From assembly GCF_014649115.1 (NCBI RefSeq), contig NZ_BMSK01000005.1, positions 411,600 to 475,599 of the forward strand: a stretch of 64,000 bases of DNA, read 5' to 3'. Every line of letters begins with the position of its first letter. Within the stretch, counting starts at the first letter, position 1. Both the position numbers and the translations under genes were made by a program. This stretch comes from Streptomyces eurythermus (GTDB taxonomy: Bacteria; Actinomycetota; Actinomycetes; Streptomycetales; Streptomycetaceae). This document shows, piece by piece, positions 27,001 to 33,690 of the stretch. The notes below the pieces were generated by a model. The model saw nothing but the letters and a program-made list of their open reading frames with translations, was not told the DNA's origin and ran no database searches.

Positions 27001-28033
27001 TGCGTCCGGTGTGCTGCTGGAAGACGCGGTGCTGCTCGGCGTGGGACAGCCGGGCGTACAGCGGCAGGACCTCGGTGAACCGGTACTTCTTCTTCTCCAG
27101 CGCGTCCGCCGTGTCCCGGATCTCCCGCTCGCCGGAGAGGAAGACCAGGATGTCGCCCGGTCCCTCGGCCATCAGCTCCTCGACGGCGTCGGTGATGGCG
27201 GTGATCTGGTCGCGGTCGGCGTCCTCGGACTCCTCCTCCAGCAGCGGCCGGTAGCGCACCTCCACGGGGTACGTCCGCCCGCTCACCTCGATGATCGGGG
27301 CGTCGCCGAAGTGCCGGGAGAAGCGCTCGGGGTCGATGGTCGCCGAGGTGATGACGACCTTCAGGTCCGGGCGCCTGGGCAGCAGCTGGGCCAGGTAGCC
27401 CAGCAGGAAGTCGATGTTGAGGGACCGCTCGTGGGCCTCGTCGATGATGATCGTGTCGTAGGCGCGCAGCTCGCGGTCGGTCTGGATCTCGGCGAGCAGG
27501 ATGCCGTCCGTCATCAGCTTGACGAAGGTGGCGTCCGGGTTCACCTGGTCGGTGAAGCGGACCTTCCAGCCGACGGCCTCGCCGAGCGGGGTCCTCAGCT
27601 CCTCCGCGACCCGCTCGGCGACCGTCCGGGCGGCGATCCGGCGCGGCTGGGTGTGCCCGATCATGCCGCGCACGCCCCGGCCCAGCTCCATGCAGATCTT
27701 GGGGATCTGCGTGGTCTTGCCGGAGCCGGTCTCACCGGCCACGATCACGACCTGGTGGTCGCGGATGGCGTCCGCGATCGCGTCCTTCTTCTGGCTGACC
27801 GGCAGCTGCTCGGGGTAGGTGACGGCAGGCACGCGCGAGCGGCGTTCGGCCATCCGCTGCGCGGCGCGGTCGATCTCGGTCTCGATCTCGGCGATGACGG
27901 CGGCGCGGGCCTCCGGCTTGCGGATCTTGCGCGCGCCCTCCAGCCGCCGCCCGAGCCGGTGCGCGTCGCGCAGCGACAACTCGGTCAGACGGGGGGCGAG
28001 GGTGCCGAGGGCGGGGGCAGGATGCGTAGACAT
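24089..28033 (-). CDS. hrpA: ATP-dependent RNA helicase HrpA (DEAH box)
   Basis: A 1314-residue DEAH/RHA helicase at full family length. Walker A is GETGSGKTTQIPKI, motif II is IIIDEAHERSLNIDFLLGYL, motif III is ITSATID, and motif VI is QRKGRCGRTSDG. After the helicase core come the winged-helix/ratchet and OB-like domains and the large C-terminal HrpA-specific domain (DUF3418). In other bacteria HrpA rescues stalled or collided ribosomes and remodels mRNA. It is monocistronic and starts 115 bp from a divergent membrane-protein gene. The long plus-strand open frame over the same interval is a shadow. Confidence 0.97.
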   Translation of the reverse strand: MSTHPAPALGTLAPRLTELSLRDAHRLGRRLEGARKIRKPEARAAVIAEIETEIDRAAQRMAERRSRVPAVTYPEQLPVSQKKDAIADAIRDHQVVIVAGETGSGKTTQIPKICMELGRGVRGMIGHTQPRRIAARTVAERVAEELRTPLGEAVGWKVRFTDQVNPDATFVKLMTDGILLAEIQTDRELRAYDTIIIDEAHERSLNIDFLLGYLAQLLPRRPDLKVVITSATIDPERFSRHFGDAPIIEVSGRTYPVEVRYRPLLEEESEDADRDQITAITDAVEELMAEGPGDILVFLSGEREIRDTADALEKKKYRFTEVLPLYARLSHAEQHRVFQQHTGRRIVLATNVAETSLTVPGIKYVIDPGFARISRYSHRTKVQRLPIEPISQASANQRKGRCGRTSDGICIRLYSEEDFLARPEFTDAEILRTNLASVILQMTAAGLGDIEKFPFIDPPDHRNIRDGVQLLQELGALDPAQKDPRKRLTDTGRKLAQLPVDPRLARMVLEADKNGCVREVMVIAAALSIQDPRERPADKQAQADQQHARFKDETSDFLAYLNLWRYIREQQKERGSSSFRRMCKQEYLNFLRIREWQDIYTQLRTVAKQMGIHLNEDDAPADRVHVSLLAGLLSHIGMKDVKDGNKNEYLGARNAKFAIFPGSALFRKQPKFVMSAELVETSRLWARVNAKIEPEWVEPLAGHLLKRTYSEPHWEKDQAAVMAYEKVTLYGVPIVAQRKVNYGRIDPEVSRELFIRNALVEGDWRTHHKFFADNRKLLSEVEELEHRARRRDIVVDDDTLFDFYDQRVPEHVVSGAHFDSWWKHKRHEQPDFLDFEREMLIRESAEAVTKADYPDTWRQGNLKFRVTYQFEPGADADGVTVHIPLQVLNQVTDEGFDWQIPGLREEVVTELIRSLPKPIRRNYVPAPNYAKAFLERAVPLQEPLTVTMARELKRMVGVPFEADDFDWSRVPDHLKITFRIVDERRRKLAEDKDLEALKLRLKPKARKALSQAAAATASREGGESLERKGLTDWTIGTLNRVFETRRAGQPVRAYPALVDDGDTVSVRLFDTEAEQAEAMWKGTRRLILRNIPVNPAKFASAKLTNQQKLALSANPHGSIQALFDDCAMAAADKLIADFGGPVWDEESYRKLYDKVRAEIVDTTVRTVAQVQQVLAAWQACERRLKAVRSPALLANLTDVRKQLDALVKPGFVTWAGIRRLPDLMRYLVAADRRLQQMPTNVQRDTTRMEKVHEMQDEYAWLLEQLPQGRPVPQQVLDIRWMIEELRVSYFAHALGTAYPVSDKRIVKAIDAAAP

Positions 28034-28148
28034 ACGCGATCCAGGATCTCACCCGGGGCGAAAAACACGCGAACGATTTGACGGGGGCCGGTGTACGGGC
28101 CGGTTCATCGGGAGGCACCTCCCCCGACGGGATGCCAAAGTAACCGTT

Positions 28149-29183
28149 ATGCCCGATTCGCAACGCTGGGTGGCGTTCCGGGAGTCCCCCTTCCTTCCCG
28201 CCACGGTCCTCGTCCTCATCCTCGCCGCCGCGGCCGGCCTCTTCGCCGGTTCGTACACGTACGCCATGGCCAACCCGACCCCGCACGGCATCCCCACGGC
28301 GGTCACCGGCCACTATGACGAACCTGCCGCCCGGCGGTTCATCGACGGCATGGAGGAGGCGCTGGACGCCTCGATGCGGCTGCACCCGTACGACAGCCGG
28401 GACGACGCGGTACGGGCCGTGGACGAGCAGAAGGTGTTCGCGGTGCTGGACGCGCCCGCCGGCGGCCGGACGATCACCCTGGACGTGTCCGGGGCGTCCG
28501 GCGCGACGGTCGCCCAGGTGCTCGGTCAGGCGGCGCGGCAGGTCGGCAAGGCCACCGGGACCACCGTGGCGGTCCGTGACCTCAAGCCCTTGCAGCCGGG
28601 CGACCCGCGCGGGCTGGCCATCTTCTACATCACCCTCGCCGCCGTGATCATCGGCTTCGTCGGCGCCATCCAGCTCAGCGTGCACGCGCGGGAGCTGAAC
28701 CCGCTGGAGCGGATCGCCTACACCGTCGCCTACTCCGTGCTCGGCGGGTTCACGATCGCCGCGGTGACCGACTGGTGGCTGGGCGCGGTGCGGCTGCCGT
28801 TCGTCGAGTCGTGGGCCATCCTCGCCTACACGATGTTCACCTCCGGCATGGTGTTCACGATGTTCAACACCCTGTTCGGCCGGTGGGCCATGCTGCCGAC
28901 CTGGGGCCTGATGGTGCTGCTGGGCAACCCGTCGTCCGGCGGCGCCGTCTCCTGGCCGCTGCTGCCGTCCCTGCTCGGCACGATCGGCCGCTGGCTGCCG
29001 CCCGGCGCCTCGGTGAACGCCCAGCACACCGCCGTGTACTTCCGGGGCCACCAGCACGCGTTCCCGTTCCTGGTGCTGGCGGGCTGGGCCGCGGTCTCCT
29101 GCGCGGTCTTCCTGATCTGGCGCCACCGCCACCCGGGCGGGCGCCCGGTCGGGCCGGCCGCGCGGGAGGACGGCGGGGCTTAG
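28149..29183 (+). CDS. YhgE/Pip-like ABC-2 type membrane protein
   Basis: A 344-residue membrane protein with one N-terminal membrane segment (about residues 18-42), an extracytoplasmic part of about 120 residues, and about six C-terminal membrane segments starting with AIFYITLAAVIIGFVGAI. This layout is that of ABC-2 or YhgE/Pip-type proteins. No ATPase gene is next to it. The ATG at 28149 is preceded by AACCGTT with no strong ribosome site, so the start is less certain. Its TAG stop (29181-29183) overlaps the TAA stop of the convergent gene. Function unknown. Confidence 0.82.
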   Translation: MPDSQRWVAFRESPFLPATVLVLILAAAAGLFAGSYTYAMANPTPHGIPTAVTGHYDEPAARRFIDGMEEALDASMRLHPYDSRDDAVRAVDEQKVFAVLDAPAGGRTITLDVSGASGATVAQVLGQAARQVGKATGTTVAVRDLKPLQPGDPRGLAIFYITLAAVIIGFVGAIQLSVHARELNPLERIAYTVAYSVLGGFTIAAVTDWWLGAVRLPFVESWAILAYTMFTSGMVFTMFNTLFGRWAMLPTWGLMVLLGNPSSGGAVSWPLLPSLLGTIGRWLPPGASVNAQHTAVYFRGHQHAFPFLVLAGWAAVSCAVFLIWRHRHPGGRPVGPAAREDGGA

Positions 29184-29500
29184 GAGGCGCCCTGGGCGGG
29201 CGGGGCCGCCGGGGTGGCTTCGGGGTTCCTGCGGGCCGCGCCGTCGCCCAGCGCGATCGCCTGGGCGGTGTTGGAGACCGCCTTGATGCCCAGGTAGGCC
29301 GTGGTCAGGCTGCTCACGGCGGTGAACGCGGCGGTGAGGATGCCGATGATCACTCCCTTGTCCCCGTCGAGCTGCCAGACGCCCACGATCGCGACCGTGG
29401 CGATCGCGAGATTGCTGACGATGACCGCGAACAGCCCGTACCGGGCCCGGATCTTCTCCAGGTCGGTGTCCCGTCCGGCTCTGTCCTCGTTCCGGCTCAT
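29180..29500 (-). CDS. Small two-segment membrane protein
   Basis: A 106-residue hypothetical protein. A charged N terminus (MSRNEDRAGRDTDLEKIRARYG) is followed by two hydrophobic segments (FAVIVSNLAIATVAIVGVW and VIIGILTAAFTAVSSLTTAYLG) and a Pro/Ala-rich cytoplasmic-type tail. The ATG at 29500 follows GGGGGAGAGAAC. Its stop codon overlaps that of the convergent gene by 3 bp. I do not recognise a functional family. Confidence 0.78.
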   Translation of the reverse strand: MSRNEDRAGRDTDLEKIRARYGLFAVIVSNLAIATVAIVGVWQLDGDKGVIIGILTAAFTAVSSLTTAYLGIKAVSNTAQAIALGDGAARRNPEATPAAPPAQGAS

Positions 29501-29603
29501 GTTCTCTCCCCCCGTTCCCGCGCACCACGCGCGACGAGGCCGAACGTAGCGCCGGGCGGGCGCGGTGCCAAGGCGGTCACGGCGGGACGCCGGCCGGCCC
29601 GGG

Positions 29604-30314
29604 TCAGGGCCTTCCGGGCGGCCGGTGCCCGTCCGTGCCGTCGTCCAGGAGCGCGGCGACGGCACGGGGCGACCAGTGGCCTTCGGCGCCCGGGCAGGAG
29701 GCGACGTAGGAGGCGACCGCCTCGGTGTCCCACGCCCCGGCCGAGAGCAGCCCCGCGGCCAGGAAGCGGACGTAGGCGGCGGAGGGCGCGAGCCACGGCA
29801 CGTCGTTCATCCCCCACGGCGCGGTGAACGTGAGCACCGGCAGGCCGTCCACCTGTCCGGCGCAGACGAGGGTTTCGTAGCGCCCGTCACCGAGGACGGC
29901 GCGCCCGCGGGTGAGCACCTCCACGAGGTCCAGGTCCCCGGCCGGCAATCGGTACATCTCCTGCGCCGCGATGTCGGCGAACTGCCCGCTCGTCACCAGA
30001 TGCGCCCTGGCCAGCACCCGGCCGTCCGCATCCGGGTCGTAGAAGGCGCGCCCACCGCCCCAGACGGCGGACTCGGTGGCGAAGTACATCGCGCCGGTCA
30101 GCTCCACCGGGACCGACCGGGCCGGCATGGCGGGGTCGCGGCACCCCGGGTACTCCCTGCCCGCACCGGGCGGACGCCCGCCCTTGATGTAGGCGGCGAG
30201 CCGGTCCAGGTGGGTGTTGGAGCCGTACGAGGTGTACCAGACCCGCTCGGGAAACCGGTCGGGCGGCAGCGTGGGATCAATGCTCGGTAAGGCCTTCACC
30301 GTGGCGGGCTCCAT
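29604..30314 (-). CDS. Gamma-glutamylcyclotransferase-like protein (YGSN motif)
   Basis: A 236-residue cytoplasmic protein. The segment VWYTSYGSNTHLDRLAAYI contains the YGSN loop typical of the gamma-glutamylcyclotransferase (GGCT/BtrG) fold, and GAMYFATESAVWGGGRAFYD fits the following strands. Beyond the first 130 residues (APWGMNDVPWLAPSAAYVRFLAAGL) the sequence looks lineage-specific. I cannot point to the catalytic Glu with confidence, so activity is open. It lies between two small genes and the tRNA cluster. Confidence 0.75.
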   Translation of the reverse strand: MEPATVKALPSIDPTLPPDRFPERVWYTSYGSNTHLDRLAAYIKGGRPPGAGREYPGCRDPAMPARSVPVELTGAMYFATESAVWGGGRAFYDPDADGRVLARAHLVTSGQFADIAAQEMYRLPAGDLDLVEVLTRGRAVLGDGRYETLVCAGQVDGLPVLTFTAPWGMNDVPWLAPSAAYVRFLAAGLLSAGAWDTEAVASYVASCPGAEGHWSPRAVAALLDDGTDGHRPPGRP

Positions 30315-30357
30315 GGGCGTACCGGGGGCATGGCGGGTCGGGCATGGCGGGTACGAA

Positions 30358-30389
30358 AGAGCCCCTCTCCGTGAACGGGGAGGGGCTCT
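30358..30389 (-). terminator. Terminator of the Glu-Asp-Phe tRNA cluster
   Basis: A long hairpin with arms AGAGCCCCTCTCCGT and ACGGGGAGGGGCTCT (one G-T pair); on the minus strand it is followed by TTCG. It lies 20 nt beyond tRNA-Phe. Confidence 0.85.
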
Positions 30390-30408
30390 GCCCTGGTCAG
30401 GGCGGTTG

Positions 30409-30482
30409 TGGCTGGGGCCGGGGTCGAACCGGCGACCTTCCGCTTTTCAGGCGGACGCTCGTACCAACTGAGCTACCCAGCC
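30409..30482 (-). tRNA. tRNA-Phe(GAA)
   Basis: Minus-strand cloverleaf: acceptor GGCTGGG/CCCAGCC, D-arm GCTCAGTTGGTACGAGC, anticodon stem TCCGC/GCGGA around loop CTGAAAA (anticodon GAA), T-arm GCCGG/CCGGC. Discriminator A, no encoded CCA. Confidence 0.97.
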
Positions 30483-30487
30483 ACGGT

Positions 30488-30501
30488 GTTTCACGTGAAA
30501 C
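30488..30501. promoter_or_regulatory. parS site (ParB-binding centromere site)
   Basis: GTTTCACGTGAAAC is exactly the published Streptomyces parS consensus. It sits within a longer perfect palindrome, GGTGTTTCACGTGAAACACC (30485-30504). It lies in the short gap between tRNA-Phe (5' end 30482) and tRNA-Asp (3' end 30507). Streptomyces carry about 20 parS sites around oriC, so this suggests the window is within a few hundred kb of the origin. I noticed no second copy in the window. Confidence 0.92.
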
Positions 30502-30506
30502 ACCAG

Positions 30507-30581
30507 CGGTCCTGACGGGATTTGAACCCGCGGCCTCCACCTTGACAGGGTGGCGAGCACTCCAAACTGCTCCACAGGACC
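30507..30581 (-). tRNA. tRNA-Asp(GTC), second copy
   Basis: Identical in body to the copy at 23921-23995 (acceptor GGTCCTG, anticodon loop CTGTCAA). Discriminator G, no encoded CCA. The parS palindrome starts 3 nt beyond its 3' end. Confidence 0.97.
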
Positions 30582-30618
30582 AAGCGTTGTGTGCAACAGT
30601 GTCGCACACGGTAATGCG

Positions 30619-30691
30619 TGCCCCCAACGGGATTCGAACCCGTGCTACCGCCTTGAAAGGGCGGCGTCCTAGGCCGCTAGACGATGAGGGC
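30619..30691 (-). tRNA. tRNA-Glu(TTC)
   Basis: Minus-strand cloverleaf: acceptor GCCCTCA paired with TGGGGGC (one G-T pair), anticodon stem CCGCC/GGCGG around loop CTTTCAA (anticodon TTC), T-arm ACGGG/CCCGT. No encoded CCA. First gene of the Glu-Asp-Phe run. Confidence 0.97.
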
Positions 30692-30771
30692 TATCGGCCC
30701 GCCTGGGCGCTTCTCAGCGCGTCGGGGACGTGAGAAGCATATGGGATGGCGAGGGGTATCGCCAAAACGGT

Positions 30772-32292
30772 TTACGGAGAGGTGCTGGGAGAGGCGTGCG
30801 AGGGGGAGCTTGAGGGAGCGGTGGCGCCGGGCTGGTTCTCGTCCACCAGATGGCGGCTGACCTCGGCCGTCGTCAGGCCCAGCCCCCCGAGTTCGATCGC
30901 GTCCCACGCCTGGAGCCGGCGGCTGTCCCGGTCGAAGTAGAGGATCGATGCCTGGATCGGGGCGGGGTGCTCGCGCTCCACCGCCCGCAGCCCGCTGCCG
31001 CCGGTGGAGCCCTCCCGCCGCAGCCGGGTGCCGTACGGCAGCATCTGCGTCCCCTCGTGGTGCAGATGCCCGCAGAGCACCAGCGGCACCTGGCCGTCGG
31101 TCTCCTTGGCGGCCGTCGGCTCGTGCGCCACCGCCACGTCCACCGGCGTCCCGGCCGCCTGCTGGTCGCGCAGGGCGCTGGCCAGCCGGGCGCCCGCCAG
31201 ACGCTCGGCCGCCTCGCCGCCGGGCGCCGCCGAGCGGTCGGGGGTGAACTGCGGATCCCCCATGCCCGCGAACCGCAGGCCGCCCACCGTCACGGCCCGG
31301 CCGTCGTCCAGCACGCGCACGTTGCGCATGCGCTCCAGATAGCGCTGGGTGGTCCGGGAGTCGTGGTTGCCGCGCACCCACACATACGGCACGCCCAGGT
31401 CCCGGACCGGGTCCAGGAAGCCGTTCTCCGCCGCGGTGCCGTGATCCATCGTGTCCCCGGAGTCCACGATCACGTTCACCTGGTACTGCTTCACGAGCGA
31501 GCCGATGATCTTCCAGCTCGCCGGGTTGAGGTGGATGTCCGACACATGCAGGACCCGGATGGTGGTCGGGTCCGGGCGGTAGGCCGGAAGGGTGGACGTG
31601 GCGTCGTACAGCTTCGTCACGTTCGTCACCAGGCGCGCCAGCTCGTGCTGGTAGACGTCGAACTCCGTGACGATGCTGCGGGCGTTGCCGACCACGGACG
31701 GCGCCGAGGAGAGCAGTCCGGAGAACCTCGGCTCCAGGACCGACTTCGGGTTCCAGGTGGCGTACGCCGACGCGCCCGAGGCGGCCAGCAGCGCCAGGGC
31801 CAGCCCGCCGGCCGCCAGGGCCCGGCGCGGCCGGCGGTAGACGGCGAGACCGAGTGCGGTGGCCCCGAGGACCACGGCGACGCAGGAGCGCAGGGCCAGG
31901 TCCCGGGTGCCGTGCTCGACGCCCCGGACGATCTCGTCCTGGAGCCCGGAGATCCGCTCCGGGTGGTCGACCAGCGCCTGGGAGCGGGGTGGGTCCAGCC
32001 GGTCGACGTTCACGTCCAGGCGCAGCGGGGCCGCATGGCTGTCCAGGGAGAGCGCGCCCAGCGGGGACACGTCGATCCGCGTGCCGCCGGTGAGGGAGGG
32101 CCGCAGCGCCATCGTCGTGTCCACCGGGCCGACCGGGACCCGGACGGCGCCGACGACCAGCAGGCCGAGCCAGGCACCGGCCAGCACGACCGCGGCCAGG
32201 CCGAGGGCGTGCGCCCAGGGGCGGGGGCGGGCGGCGAGTTCGAGACGGGGGAGGGGTCGGGGGCGTACGCGGGGCGGTGTCCGGTTCGGCAT
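30772..32292 (-). CDS. Membrane-associated calcineurin-like metallophosphoesterase
   Basis: A 506-residue protein with three membrane segments in its first 190 residues (AHALGLAAVVLAGAWLGLLV, LRSCVAVVLGATALGLAVY, and AAGGLALALLAASG), then a calcineurin-like phosphoesterase domain. All metal motifs are present: VLHVSDIHLN, VDSGDTMDHG, VWVRGNHDS, and VLCGHLHHEG with an earlier AVAHEP. The C terminus is a Ser/Pro tail. The substrate is unknown; such membrane-bound enzymes act on nucleotides or phospholipid headgroups. It is transcribed toward the tRNA cluster and is divergent from the small zincin gene. Confidence 0.92.
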   Translation of the reverse strand: MPNRTPPRVRPRPLPRLELAARPRPWAHALGLAAVVLAGAWLGLLVVGAVRVPVGPVDTTMALRPSLTGGTRIDVSPLGALSLDSHAAPLRLDVNVDRLDPPRSQALVDHPERISGLQDEIVRGVEHGTRDLALRSCVAVVLGATALGLAVYRRPRRALAAGGLALALLAASGASAYATWNPKSVLEPRFSGLLSSAPSVVGNARSIVTEFDVYQHELARLVTNVTKLYDATSTLPAYRPDPTTIRVLHVSDIHLNPASWKIIGSLVKQYQVNVIVDSGDTMDHGTAAENGFLDPVRDLGVPYVWVRGNHDSRTTQRYLERMRNVRVLDDGRAVTVGGLRFAGMGDPQFTPDRSAAPGGEAAERLAGARLASALRDQQAAGTPVDVAVAHEPTAAKETDGQVPLVLCGHLHHEGTQMLPYGTRLRREGSTGGSGLRAVEREHPAPIQASILYFDRDSRRLQAWDAIELGGLGLTTAEVSRHLVDENQPGATAPSSSPSHASPSTSP

Positions 32293-32385
32293 GCTGCTCG
32301 GGGCTGCGACGGGGACGCGGGCTATTGATGCCGTATGCCCACGTCAAGGGGTGGATATGCGGCCGGGTTCCCGGACAATGGCACT

Positions 32386-32736
32386 GTGCTGGAGATGACG
32401 CGCGAGGAGTTCGAGGAACTGGTCGCCGAGGCGCTGGACCGGATCCCGCCGGAGCTGACGCGGCTGATGGACAACGTCGCGGTGTTCGTGGAGGACGAAC
32501 CGCCCGCCGACGATCCCGAGCTGCTCGGGCTCTACGAGGGGACACCGCTGACCGAGCGCGGCGAGTGGTACGCGGGTGTCCTGCCGGACCGGATCACCGT
32601 CTACCGCGGGCCGACGCTCAGGATGTGCGCCAGCCGCGAGGACGTGATCGCGGAGACCGAGGTGACGGTGGTGCACGAGATCGCCCACCACTTCGGCATC
32701 GACGACGACCGGCTGCACGCCCTCGGGTACGGGTGA
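32386..32736 (+). CDS. Small metallopeptidase-like protein (zincin, MMP-like)
   Basis: A 116-residue protein of the bacterial metallopeptidase family formerly called DUF1025. It has the zinc signature HEIAHHFGID near the C terminus (HExxHxxGxxD) and the conserved YEGTPLTERGEW and PDRITVYRGPTLRMC blocks. I chose the GTG at 32386 (VLEMTREEFEELV), with ATG at 32395 or 32335 possible. A GACAAT at 32373-32378 could be a -10 element for a near-leaderless transcript. Substrate unknown. Confidence 0.85.
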   Translation: MLEMTREEFEELVAEALDRIPPELTRLMDNVAVFVEDEPPADDPELLGLYEGTPLTERGEWYAGVLPDRITVYRGPTLRMCASREDVIAETEVTVVHEIAHHFGIDDDRLHALGYG

Positions 32737-32898
32737 GCCGCGCGCCGCGCCGGGTGGCCGGCGGAGCGCGGGGCGCCCGGCGCGGGTGAACGTGGGGCGG
32801 CGGGTGCCGCCGTGCGCCCGGGGCGTGCGCGTGTCCTCTTGCGGGCGGCGGGAGTTGGGGAGGTTGACTTCCGTCCCCCGCCCCCGGAGGTGGCCGCC

Positions 32899-33444
32899 GT
32901 GCGCCCCTTGTCCGTACCCGTCCGTCTGGCCGCCACGGCACTGGCCGTCACCGCCGCCGCCGGCTGTGTGAACGTGGGCGACGGCGCGGGCCGGGCCCGC
33001 CCCTCCCACTCGGCGGGGCAGCCCGCCGGCGAGGCACCCGACGGCGGCCCGGCACAGGGCGTGGGCGGACCCGTCGAGGCGGGCGGGACCGGTGGCGGCG
33101 AACACGGTCACGGCGGCAGGGCGAAGCCGGGGGAGTCCGGCCCGGCGTCGCCCACCCCGTCGGGCAAGGGCAGCGCCTCGGGCGCACCGGACAAGCCGGG
33201 GAAACCGGGGAAGCGCGGCGAGCCGGAGGAGCCGGGAGGGACCGGCGCGCCCGGCGGCCCGGCGCCCACCAAGGCGCCGCCCACGCCCCCGGCCAGCTCC
33301 GCCCCGCCCCCGCCGCCGGCCACCACCGAGCCGCCGCCCGCCACGGAGCCGCCGTCGGCCGAGCCGTCCTCGTCGGCGCACGAGGAGACCGGGCCGCAGC
33401 TGGTCCAGCGGGAACCGGCGCCCGCGGCGGGCGTGGCGGTGTGA
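32899..33444 (+). CDS. Pro/Gly-rich lipoprotein
   Basis: A 181-residue exported protein. A signal peptide (VRPLSVPVRLAATALAVTAAAG) ends in a lipobox-like AAAGC, so the mature protein probably begins with a lipid-modified Cys. The remainder is low complexity, rich in Gly, Pro, Glu and Lys, with no recognisable domain; it looks like a disordered surface stalk. The GTG at 32899 follows a GGAGG 8 nt upstream. Codon use agrees with a real gene, but the repeats make homology unhelpful. Confidence 0.7.
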   Translation: MRPLSVPVRLAATALAVTAAAGCVNVGDGAGRARPSHSAGQPAGEAPDGGPAQGVGGPVEAGGTGGGEHGHGGRAKPGESGPASPTPSGKGSASGAPDKPGKPGKRGEPEEPGGTGAPGGPAPTKAPPTPPASSAPPPPPATTEPPPATEPPSAEPSSSAHEETGPQLVQREPAPAAGVAV

Positions 33445-33690
33445 CGCCTTCCGCTCCGCCGGTACCGGGCGAACCGCTGTGACGTGCGTCTACACCACTC
33501 GGTTTGCCTTCACGGGGGGTAGGTGCGTATGGTGGTAGATCGTTTGATCCCATTTGCCCGGCGCCACCACAGAGCGCGCCGTGTGGCGCGTACTCTCCTT
33601 TGCCGTGGCGGACCGCATCGAGGCGGTCGTGAGCGAATCACGGAGTTGACGGGCGCGTGCCGACGAGACTCCGGAAGGTTTCGCATTCGC

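Noticed and set aside
24077..28081. 1334-codon plus-strand open frame across hrpA
   Set aside because: Low-complexity Val/Asp/Arg/Leu repeats typical of a shadow; hrpA on the other strand has all helicase motifs.
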